Source of the DNA: a virus
Reading direction: 5' to 3' (one strand)
IMG/VR virus record: IMGVR_UViG_3300021197_000092
Location: 1-36,052 of that record
DNA: 36,052 bases
Shown here: in pieces, positions 28,648 to 36,052 of the stretch
Layout of the letters: every line of letters begins with the position of its first letter
Position numbering within the stretch: the stretch's first letter is position 1
The notes under the pieces: model-generated
Database searches by the model: none
What the model was told of the DNA's origin: nothing
Seen by the model: only the letters and a program-made list of their open reading frames with translations
Position numbers and translations under genes: made by a program

Positions 28648-31155
28648 ATGGCTGTAAATCTTGATTTTAGTAACTTTAATGTTGACTTGTCTGGTCTAGG
28701 CGGCTTTAACTTTGATCCTTCTAGCTTGTCTTATCTTATGCAAGACACAACGGCTGATCCTAGTCCATTAGACATACGTAAGGCAGAGATTGCTGCGGAA
28801 GTAGCTGCTAAAGCAAGCCAACAGCCTGTACAATCTGTAGGACAAACTGCTGATTTATCTACTTACTATGACGCACTACGTCAAGGAACCACAGTATCTG
28901 ATGTAAATACAGTGGGTCAAAGTTACAATCAAGCACTTGCTGAAGCATTAGCAAATCAAGGAATTGTAGACACAGGTTATGCAGAAGGTGGTGGTGTAGC
29001 TGATAAACCAACCGTTAGTTCTTTTACTACGCCTGATTATGCTCCTAGAGAGCTAGGCGAGTTTCAAGGTAATCTTTCCGCACATACGTCAAGTTCTTTA
29101 GCTCAAATTAAAGAGTTCCAATCTCGACTTGAGCCTTTAATGGCTCCAGAGATAGCACGTTTACAGACAGTAGAAAAGTTAGACTATAGAGATGCTGTTG
29201 AACAGGCATATATACAGAACCCTGAAATTAAAGCACTGTATAACGCATACGATGTAAAACCTTTTAGAACTACTGAAGATGGCTCTATTTACCTATATGA
29301 CCCGTTTACTTTTGGTGAGATTAGAACACTAGAAGTAAAAGATAGAGATTTACAAAAAGCTCTAAAAGCAGTTTCTCAAATTGGCGCAAGCGTTGTTACA
29401 GGTGGTGCAGGAGCTGCTCTAGGACTTACAGGTGCTGCTGCTGCTGCAACAAGTGCCGCTGTATCAGGATTTACTACGGCTGCGTATGGTGGAGATAAAG
29501 ACGCTATCCTTAACTCTGTGTTAATAGCTGGCGGTACTTCTTTACTTAAAGGTGCAGTTGACAAAGTTAAGGAAGGTGTAGAGAACGTAGCTGAAGAAAC
29601 TTTACAGGCTGTTAGTCCAGAACTAAGTGTTGAGTTACCAGAGATAGTTCCTGCTGATGTTGTTGACACTGTTACTGGTACACTAACTGGTGCAGATAAT
29701 TTATCCGCTTCTTATGATGTTTTAGATAGAGTTATAGCAGACATTGGCGTAGATCGTCTTAATGCTATGTCCAATACTGATTTGTATAATTACCTAAGCA
29801 GTGCTGGTGATATAGCAGGTATCAATACTTTAGGTTTAACTCCATTTCAAAAAACTGTAGGTTTTATGAATGCAGCTAGACCTTTAAGACAAGATTTAAT
29901 TAGAGAAGGCATAACTAGTACTGGCCCATCATTTGCACCTGATATTTTTGGAGGTACTGCAACTGAAACTTTGCCATTTGAGTATACTCCTAGTAGAGTA
30001 GATTTTACTCTTCCCGATACTCCAATTCCAGAGCAAAGACCAACACCAGTAAGACCACAGCCTCCAACACAAACACCCGGAGGTGGTGGAGGAGCGTCTA
30101 GTGCAGCAGCATCAGCACCGGCAACGTCTGTAGTAGCTCCTTCTGCCCCTAGTGCAACTATAACACCCACTGTGCTACCTCCTATGTTAACCGCACCGGG
30201 ATCAGTTACTAATGCACTTTTAACTAATACATTATCTGCACTAGCATCATCAAGTTTTAGTGCTTCTAGTGCTCCTAGTGCTCCTAGTGCTTCTAGTGCT
30301 CCTAGTACTACTAGTGCGCCACGGCCTACAGTAGCTCCTCCAGTTACACCCGTGGCTACTACTGCTCCTACTCCTGAACCTACACCTGTAACAACTACAG
30401 AGCCTACAGACATCTTTGAGGACACTACTGCTGAAGATACTACTGCACAAGTAGAAGCGGAAGCGGAAGCACAGGCAGAGGCTCAAAGGCAAGCAGAGGC
30501 TCAAAGGCAAGCAGAGGCTCAAAGGCAAGCAGAGGCTCAAAGGCAAGCAGAGGCTCAAAGGCAAGCAGAGGCTCAAAGGCAAGCAGAGGCTCAAAGGCAA
30601 GCAGCTAGAGAGGCAGAGGCTGCTCGTTTAGCTGAAGAAGCTAGAAAAGCAGCGGAAGCTAGAGCAGCCGCAGAAGCTAAAGCAGCAGCAGAACAAGAAG
30701 CTATTGCTCAAGCAGAAGCTAGGGCAGTAGCAGCGGAAGCACGTTTAGCAGAACAACAAGCACAAGCTCAAGCAGATGCAGCCGCTGCTGAAGCTGCTAG
30801 GGCAGCAGATGCTCAAGCTCAAGCAGATGCTTTAGCAGAAGCTGTAGCGGCAGGAGAAGCTAGGTACGGAGAAGCTGTAGCGGCAGGAGAAGCTCTTGGT
30901 GAAGCAAAATATGGCGAAGGGCTGGGCACAGGCAGAGGCCAAGGCGCTGGAGCAGGGCTAGGCGCAGGATTAGGCTTAGGTCTTCTTGCTGGCATCGGTG
31001 GAGGCGCTGGAGGAACTGGAGGATACACACCACCAGAGTTTGAAGACTATCAGTTTAGAAAGACATATCAAGCCCCTGAGTTATTAGAGTTAGCACCACA
31101 ATATCAAAGTTATCAACCTCCTGCACTACAAGGGTTATTTAAAGGTTTAGTATGA
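28648..31155 (+). CDS. Large Ala/Gln-rich repeat protein, probable virion component
   Basis: The product is 835 residues with no recognised family. Order: folded N-terminal region (1-240), glycine-zipper-like hydrophobic segment (about 245-290), region to about 470, Pro/Thr/Ser-rich low-complexity stretch (about 470-590) with S-A-P repeats, long Ala/Glu/Gln coiled coil (about 600-740) containing seven perfect A-E-A-Q-R-Q units, a Gly-rich segment (about 760-800), and a Tyr/Pro tail. It sits between the holin and tail tubular protein A, so a virion, tail or ejection role is likely. The Pro-rich part could be a flexible tether. The 3' end overlaps the next gene by 4 bases. Confidence 0.7.
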   Translation: MAVNLDFSNFNVDLSGLGGFNFDPSSLSYLMQDTTADPSPLDIRKAEIAAEVAAKASQQPVQSVGQTADLSTYYDALRQGTTVSDVNTVGQSYNQALAEALANQGIVDTGYAEGGGVADKPTVSSFTTPDYAPRELGEFQGNLSAHTSSSLAQIKEFQSRLEPLMAPEIARLQTVEKLDYRDAVEQAYIQNPEIKALYNAYDVKPFRTTEDGSIYLYDPFTFGEIRTLEVKDRDLQKALKAVSQIGASVVTGGAGAALGLTGAAAAATSAAVSGFTTAAYGGDKDAILNSVLIAGGTSLLKGAVDKVKEGVENVAEETLQAVSPELSVELPEIVPADVVDTVTGTLTGADNLSASYDVLDRVIADIGVDRLNAMSNTDLYNYLSSAGDIAGINTLGLTPFQKTVGFMNAARPLRQDLIREGITSTGPSFAPDIFGGTATETLPFEYTPSRVDFTLPDTPIPEQRPTPVRPQPPTQTPGGGGGASSAAASAPATSVVAPSAPSATITPTVLPPMLTAPGSVTNALLTNTLSALASSSFSASSAPSAPSASSAPSTTSAPRPTVAPPVTPVATTAPTPEPTPVTTTEPTDIFEDTTAEDTTAQVEAEAEAQAEAQRQAEAQRQAEAQRQAEAQRQAEAQRQAEAQRQAEAQRQAAREAEAARLAEEARKAAEARAAAEAKAAAEQEAIAQAEARAVAAEARLAEQQAQAQADAAAAEAARAADAQAQADALAEAVAAGEARYGEAVAAGEALGEAKYGEGLGTGRGQGAGAGLGAGLGLGLLAGIGGGAGGTGGYTPPEFEDYQFRKTYQAPELLELAPQYQSYQPPALQGLFKGLV
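30475..30600 (+). repeat. Seven perfect 18-bp tandem repeats
   Basis: The unit gcagaggctcaaaggcaa occurs seven times without a single base change and encodes seven copies of A-E-A-Q-R-Q in the coiled coil of the 835-aa protein. Identity at synonymous sites means recent expansion. Copy number is likely to vary, by slippage or assembly error. A less exact 9-bp repeat, encoding S-A-P, lies at about 30260-30320. Confidence 0.9.
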
Positions 31156-31805
31156 GTACACAATATCTAACAATAGTCAATGAGGTACTTCGTAGACTAC
31201 GTGAAGACGAAGTATCCGCTGTAGCTAACACAGCTTACTCTAAAATGGTAGGAGACTTTGTAAATGATGCTAAACGTATTGTAGAAGATTCACATGACTG
31301 GTCTACGTTACGAACAACTATTGTTGTCCCTACGGTAGCAGACACTACAGAATATAGCTTGACAAACGCTGGAGAACGTGTTAAAATATACAGTGCTATT
31401 AATGATACATCAAACTTTTTTATGCGCTATGAGTCACCTAACTGGTTTAATAACGCATATTATATCTCTGGTGAAGTTACAGGCACTCCAGACTCCTATA
31501 CGTTCAGTGGTATAGACGGCAATGAAGACACTAAGATACAGGTGTACCCTAAGCCTGATGCAGTGTACTCTATGCGCTTTGACTTAATTGCTAGAGAAGC
31601 TGAACTATCTAACGATACAGACACTACAGTGTTACCTAAGAACGCTATTATCCACAATGCTGTAGCTTTGTTGGCTAGAGAACGTGGTGAAACAGGCGGT
31701 ACTACTGCGCAGGATTACTTCTTGATTGCAGACAGACATTTGTCAGATGCTGTTGCAATAGATGCCTACAAGAATCCTGAAGAATTTATCTACAGAGTAC
31801 CCTAA
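31152..31805 (+). CDS. Tail tubular protein A (T7 gp11-like)
   Basis: The 217-residue protein has the gp11 pattern: L-T-I-V-N-E-V-L-R-R-L-R-E, V-N-D-A-K-R-I-V-E-D-S-H-D-W, a beta-rich centre with I-Q-V-Y-P-K-P-D and a helical end L-L-A-R-E-R-G-E-T-G-G. In T7 gp11 forms the tail ring under the portal and contacts gp12 and fibres. It overlaps the next gene by one base (TAATG). Confidence 0.88.
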   Translation: MSTQYLTIVNEVLRRLREDEVSAVANTAYSKMVGDFVNDAKRIVEDSHDWSTLRTTIVVPTVADTTEYSLTNAGERVKIYSAINDTSNFFMRYESPNWFNNAYYISGEVTGTPDSYTFSGIDGNEDTKIQVYPKPDAVYSMRFDLIAREAELSNDTDTTVLPKNAIIHNAVALLARERGETGGTTAQDYFLIADRHLSDAVAIDAYKNPEEFIYRVP

Positions 31806-33310
31806 TGGCTCAAGAACGAAAAAGCATATATGTAGGAGCGCCGGGGTTTCGTGGATTGAATACTCAGGACTCTCCTGTAAATCAAGACTCCTCCTTTGCT
31901 TCTATAGCAGAGAATGCTATTATGGACAAGTTCGGCAGGATTGGTGCTAGAGAAGGTTTAAATAAACTTACTAGCTCTACTACACCTCTTGGCTCTAGTG
32001 TCGGAGTAGAATCTGTTTTTGAGTTTACTAAGCGAGATGGCAATACTATTGTATTCTCTACAGGTAACAATAAAATATTTACTGGCACTACTACATTAAC
32101 TGATGTTACTAATAGCATGACTATCAGTGCTAATAACTGGAAGATTGTCTCCTTTAACGGTGATGTTTATTTTTTTCAGAGAGGACATGACGCATTAGAG
32201 TACACTACAAGCGCAGGAACTATAGGAGTTTTATCTTCTAATGCCCCAGACGCTAATGAGGCTTGCGCTGCTTTTGGTCGTATATGGGCAGGAGATGTAA
32301 CAGACAATAAATATACTTTGTTCTTTTCGGACACTCTTGATGGCGATGATTGGACAGGAGGTACAGCAGGATCTTTAGACCTAACTACAGTATGGCCTAC
32401 AGGTTTTGATGAAATTGTAGCTATAAGAGAGTTTAACAACTTTTTAGTTATTTTCGGTAAGCAAAGTATTCTTTTGTACTCAGGAGCCTCTGCCCCTGCT
32501 AGTATGGTTCTTTCTGATGTCATCACAGGTATTGGCTGTGTAGCTAGAGACAGTGTACAGGACACAGGTACAGATTTAATATTCTTGTCGGACTCAGGTG
32601 TGCGTAGCTTGGGCAGAACTATACAAGAAAAGTCAAACCCTATTGGTAACGTGTCTAAGAATGTACGTGACGATATAATTTTTAATATAGGTGCAGAAAC
32701 TGGAAACATTAAATCAGCGTACAGCCCAGAGAATGCGTTTTATCTTTTATTCTTTCCTAGTAGTTCTCTTGTCTTTTGCTTTGACATGCGAGGCACATTA
32801 GAAGATGGAAGTAATCGTGTTACTACATGGCCTGCTACTAAAATTCTTTGTGGTGCTAGGGGGTCTGATGGTACATTGTATTTAGGGACAGTTAAAGGTA
32901 TCAATAAATACAGTGGCTACTTAGACGATACTTCTCCGTACACTATGAAGTACTATACGCAGCCCTTATCTTTTGGCGACCCATCAAGGCTAAAGATACT
33001 AAAAGAATTATCATTTAAAGTTATTGGTGGGCAAGGAGCTACTTTAGTTTTAAACTGGGGTTATGATTACACAGAAGCATACGCTAAAGAATCAATAACT
33101 ATTGCTAACTCTAATATAGCTGAGTATGGAATAGCTGAATATAATGTAGCCGACTCTGAATATAGCGCGTCTATTATTGTAGATAATGCTAAAGTTAAAT
33201 CAACAGGTTCAGGAACAGTAGCTACTATTGGAGTAGATGCAATAATTAACAATAGGTCTTTGTCAATACAAGAACTAAAGACTGAGGCACTTATAGGTAG
33301 ATTAGTATGA
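31805..33310 (+). CDS. Tail tubular protein B-like (nozzle) protein
   Basis: The 501-residue beta-rich protein begins G-A-P-G-F-R-G-L-N-T-Q-D-S-P, a signature shared by marine podovirus tail nozzle proteins, and shows repeated beta-blade-like segments. It is shorter than T7 gp12 (about 790 residues). It follows gp11 as in T7. The gene ends with GTATGA, so its stop overlaps the fibre ATG by 4 bases. Confidence 0.82.
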   Translation: MAQERKSIYVGAPGFRGLNTQDSPVNQDSSFASIAENAIMDKFGRIGAREGLNKLTSSTTPLGSSVGVESVFEFTKRDGNTIVFSTGNNKIFTGTTTLTDVTNSMTISANNWKIVSFNGDVYFFQRGHDALEYTTSAGTIGVLSSNAPDANEACAAFGRIWAGDVTDNKYTLFFSDTLDGDDWTGGTAGSLDLTTVWPTGFDEIVAIREFNNFLVIFGKQSILLYSGASAPASMVLSDVITGIGCVARDSVQDTGTDLIFLSDSGVRSLGRTIQEKSNPIGNVSKNVRDDIIFNIGAETGNIKSAYSPENAFYLLFFPSSSLVFCFDMRGTLEDGSNRVTTWPATKILCGARGSDGTLYLGTVKGINKYSGYLDDTSPYTMKYYTQPLSFGDPSRLKILKELSFKVIGGQGATLVLNWGYDYTEAYAKESITIANSNIAEYGIAEYNVADSEYSASIIVDNAKVKSTGSGTVATIGVDAIINNRSLSIQELKTEALIGRLV

Positions 33311-36052
33311 CAAATTATTCAAAGACAACTAACTTTACAGCTAAAGATTCTTTAGTATCTGGAGATGCTAATAAGATTGTTAAAGGCTCTGAGATTGATG
33401 TAGAGTTTGACAATATTGCAACAGCGTCAGCAACTAAAGCAAACATAGCTAGTCCTGTATTTACAGGTGTTGTTTCTTTTCCTGATGGCTCTGCCGGTGA
33501 TCCTTCAATTACAAATACTGGAGACACCAATACTGGACTGTTTTTTAGTGCAGCAGATACTCTTTCATTTACCGCTGCTGGAACCGCACAGTTTACTATG
33601 GGCGATGGAGTAATTGCTCCTGTCACTGACGCAGACGTAGACTTAGGTACATCTTCACTAGAATTTAAAGATGCTTATTTTGATGGGACAGTACACACTG
33701 ATGCTATTAACTTAAACGGTACAGCGATTACAAGCACGGCTGCTGAACTTAACATTCTTGACGGTGTAACGTCTACCGCAGCAGAAATTAATCTTCTTGA
33801 TGGCGTTACAGCCACTACAACAGAACTTAATTACACTGACACTGGTGCTGCTGTAGGTGTAGTAGTAGCTAGTAAAGTAGTTACAGCAGATGCTAATAAA
33901 GATGTAGCCAGCTTCCGTAACATTACCCTAACCGGGGAACTAGATGCAGGATCTCTTGACATTTCTGGAGATGCTGATATTGATGGTACGTTAGAGACAG
34001 ATGCTCTATCTATCAATGGCACAGCCGTAACTAGTACAGCAGCAGAGCTTAACATCTTAGATGGTGTAACAAGCACCGCAGCAGAACTAAATATTTTAGA
34101 TGGTGTCACAGCAACAGCAGCAGAACTAAATATTTTAGATGGTGTAACAAGCACCGCAGCAGAGCTTAACATCTTGGATGGTAAAGCATTCCTTGATGAA
34201 GACGATATGTCTTCCAACAGTGCTACAGGTATTGCTTCGCAACAGTCCATCAAAGCCTATGTAGACGCACAAATTACTGCTGAAGACTTAGACTTCCAAG
34301 CAGACTCTGGTGGCGCACTGAGCATAGACCTAGACTCAGAGACTTTTACGTTTACTGGAGGCACTGGTGTAGACACAAGCGGCTCTGGTAACGCTGTGAC
34401 CTTTGCTATTGATAGTACAGTAGCAACGCTTACTGGCTCACAGACTCTTACGAATAAATCATTAACTGCACCTACGCTAACAGGTACGGCTGTAGTGGCT
34501 TCTCTGGACATCTCAGGCGATATAGATGTTGATGGCACCACCAACCTTGATGTTGTGGACATTGATGGTGCTTTAACTCAAGACGGTGGGGCAGTATTTA
34601 ACGAAGCAAGTGCTGACGTAGACTTCCGAGTTGAATCAAACGACAACGCTAATATGCTGTTTGTGGATGGTGGGAATAATAGGGTCGGTATTGGTAGTAG
34701 TTCGCCTAGTGCTAGGCTAGAGGTAGACGGTGCTGCTTCAACTGATGGAATACTAATTATTAACCCGCTATCAGGCTCATTTTACAATGCAAAAGTAGAG
34801 TTTAGACGCGACAGCACAGCAGGCGGGGCTAAGATTCAAACAGAGCGTAATTCGGCTGGTGGTGTAGGCTTATCCTTTAATGTAACAGCAGACAATACAG
34901 CAGAAACAAACGGCACTTATAGTGAGGCTATGACGGTTGATAGGTCAGGCAATGTAATAATTGGATCTACAGGTGGTACACTTCAAACAGCTACAGCAGG
35001 AACAAGTAACTTCAGAGCAGGTGTCAACGCAGGTAACTCCATCACCTCTGGTGGCAACTACAACGTGGTTGTGGGCGATGAAGCGGGTACGGCTCTGACT
35101 ACGGGTGACAGTAACATTGCAATAGGTTATGAGGCGCTCAAGACTGAAGATGGGAATGGTGCAAATATTGCGATTGGGCAAGCTGCTCTTAAAGTTCTAA
35201 ATGCAGGTATAGACGGCAACAACGTGGCGATAGGTCATACTGCTGGCACTGCAATGACCACGGGAGTTAACAACACCATCATCGGTGGTCTTGCTGGCGA
35301 TGCTTTAACGTCTGGCAATAGTAATGTCGCTATTGGTAAATCCGCGCTTTCAGCAGACACGCTAGGCGATAGAAATGTAGCTATTGGTTTTGAAGCATTA
35401 CTCTCACAAAACTTTACCACTACCACTGACTCTTTAAATACGGCTGTTGGACATAGCGCGGGTAAAGCAATCACCACGGGAGTTCAGAACACCCTAATTG
35501 GTGGTGTTGCAGGGGACGCTCTTACTTCATCAGACGGAAACACAGCCGTAGGTTATGCTGCTCTCAGTGCAGCAACTACCGCAGATTTAAACACGGCAAT
35601 CGGTCATCGAGCCTTAACAACTAACATTCTTAGTGATCGAAATGTAGCCTTGGGATATGCCGCTCTTAGTACACACAACACTGCTACGAGCGTCGATTCT
35701 TACAACATAGGGATAGGCTATAACGCAGGTGGGGCAGTCACCACGGGAGTTGAGAACACTCTCATTGGTGGTCTTGCGGGTGATGCGCTTACATCAGGCT
35801 CTGGAAATGTTGTAGTAGGTAAGTCTGCGCTTACAGCAGATACGTTAGGTAAAGATAATGTTGCTATCGGTCAGAATGCTTTGTTTTCTCAAAACTTTAC
35901 AACCGCTACATCGGCTTACAACGTAGCTGTTGGTAAAAATGCTGGCCTTTCAATCACCACGGGAATCCAGAACACCCTTATCGGCGGTCTTGCTGGTGAT
36001 GCTCTCACAGACGCTGATTTTAATGTGGCAATAGGTATATCTACTTTAAGTT
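33307..36052 (+). CDS. Tail fibre, N-terminal and central part (continues at 1-1031)
   Basis: ATG 33307 opens a frame that runs off the edge. Joined across the ends it gives 1258 residues. The N-terminus (M-T-N-Y-S-K-T-T-N-F-T-A-K-D) suits attachment to the tail. It is followed by T-A-A-E-L-N-I-L-D-G-V-T-S repeats (four at 34030-34185), beta-structured segments, and then repeats of N-T/V-A-I-G type with a 72-residue superrepeat. The C-terminal S74 domain at 1-1031 completes it. It likely determines host range. Confidence 0.88.
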   Translation, partial: MTNYSKTTNFTAKDSLVSGDANKIVKGSEIDVEFDNIATASATKANIASPVFTGVVSFPDGSAGDPSITNTGDTNTGLFFSAADTLSFTAAGTAQFTMGDGVIAPVTDADVDLGTSSLEFKDAYFDGTVHTDAINLNGTAITSTAAELNILDGVTSTAAEINLLDGVTATTTELNYTDTGAAVGVVVASKVVTADANKDVASFRNITLTGELDAGSLDISGDADIDGTLETDALSINGTAVTSTAAELNILDGVTSTAAELNILDGVTATAAELNILDGVTSTAAELNILDGKAFLDEDDMSSNSATGIASQQSIKAYVDAQITAEDLDFQADSGGALSIDLDSETFTFTGGTGVDTSGSGNAVTFAIDSTVATLTGSQTLTNKSLTAPTLTGTAVVASLDISGDIDVDGTTNLDVVDIDGALTQDGGAVFNEASADVDFRVESNDNANMLFVDGGNNRVGIGSSSPSARLEVDGAASTDGILIINPLSGSFYNAKVEFRRDSTAGGAKIQTERNSAGGVGLSFNVTADNTAETNGTYSEAMTVDRSGNVIIGSTGGTLQTATAGTSNFRAGVNAGNSITSGGNYNVVVGDEAGTALTTGDSNIAIGYEALKTEDGNGANIAIGQAALKVLNAGIDGNNVAIGHTAGTAMTTGVNNTIIGGLAGDALTSGNSNVAIGKSALSADTLGDRNVAIGFEALLSQNFTTTTDSLNTAVGHSAGKAITTGVQNTLIGGVAGDALTSSDGNTAVGYAALSAATTADLNTAIGHRALTTNILSDRNVALGYAALSTHNTATSVDSYNIGIGYNAGGAVTTGVENTLIGGLAGDALTSGSGNVVVGKSALTADTLGKDNVAIGQNALFSQNFTTATSAYNVAVGKNAGLSITTGIQNTLIGGLAGDALTDADFNVAIGISTLS
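34030..34185 (+). repeat. Four 39-bp repeats in the fibre
   Basis: In-frame units at 34030, 34069, 34108 and 34147, each 39 bases, encode T-S-T-A-A-E-L-N-I-L-D-G-V with few changes. Related but more diverged copies lie at about 33730-33830. Such repeats are typical of phage fibre shafts. Codon differences between copies show older duplication than in the 18-bp repeats. Confidence 0.8.
35257..36052 (+). repeat. 216-bp superrepeat of the fibre, continuing at the left end
   Basis: The motif accacggg recurs at 35257, 35473, 35740, 35956, then 120 and 336 at the left end. Steps are 216, 267, 216, 216 (across the join) and 216 bases, so the unit is 72 codons with one insertion of 51 bases. Units encode T-T-G-V-x-N-T-L-I-G-G-L-A-G-D-A. 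The unbroken period at the join supports circular closure. Confidence 0.85.

Noticed and set aside
29847-30600. Long minus-strand open frames opposite the 835-aa gene
   Set aside because: They mirror the low-complexity Ala/Ser/Pro and AEAQRQ repeats of the plus-strand gene and have no ribosome sites.
33307-36052. Diversity-generating retroelement acting on the fibre
   Set aside because: No reverse transcriptase gene and no template repeat were seen; the repeats are in-frame tandem modules.
1-36052. Temperate phage or prophage
   Set aside because: No integrase, excisionase, repressor, attachment site or host flanking genes; the small HTH protein alone is not enough.

Overview
The window looks like the complete genome of a tailed DNA phage of the short-tailed (podovirus) type, 36,052 bp long, cut open inside its tail-fibre gene. 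The fibre frame that starts at 33307 runs off the right edge with one spare base. The frame at the left edge needs exactly one base, so joining the ends gives one uninterrupted 1258-residue fibre. A 216-bp repeat inside that gene also keeps its exact period across the join. I take the window to be a circularly closed assembly. Sequence style (T7-like replication genes, gp11/gp12-like tail proteins, class I ribonucleotide reductase, S74-type fibre, small Lys-rich proteins) resembles uncultured marine podoviruses. The host is a bacterium with ordinary sigma70-type promoters and Shine-Dalgarno sites; I cannot name it. I saw no integrase, repressor, partition gene, tRNA, CRISPR array, insertion sequence or phage RNA polymerase, which suggests a lytic phage that uses host RNA polymerase.

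There are two transcription arms on the circle. They diverge from a control region at about 19423-20010 and converge at a hairpin at 6266-6282. The leftward arm (minus strand, 19422 down to 6290) is the early and replication arm. First comes a string of about a dozen tiny genes (19422-16686), mostly coupled by 1-14 bp overlaps and carrying two copies of a folded 51-nt element. Then a promoter drives a ssDNA-binding protein, primase-helicase, family A DNA polymerase, GIY-YIG-type nuclease, Cas4/RecB-like exonuclease, endonuclease I, a DUF3310 protein, NrdA, three small genes, a 2OG-Fe(II) oxygenase-like protein and NrdB.

The rightward arm (plus strand, 20011 to 36052, then 1 to 6258) is the morphogenesis arm: an AT-hook protein, M15 endopeptidase, a 49-aa gene, large terminase, three tiny basic proteins, portal, more tiny basic proteins, a membrane protein, then a second promoter and two small genes, scaffold, major capsid protein, terminator, holin, an 835-aa repeat-rich virion-type protein, tail tubular proteins A and B, the fibre, small putative lysis membrane proteins, and three large probable internal/ejection proteins.

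The rightward arm has two nearly identical, perfect-consensus extended -10 promoters 5.8 kb apart. The most unusual non-coding material is on the early arm: a duplicated stem-loop element that directly follows two stop codons, a possible three-way-junction RNA, and a four-copy direct-repeat array in the divergent control region.
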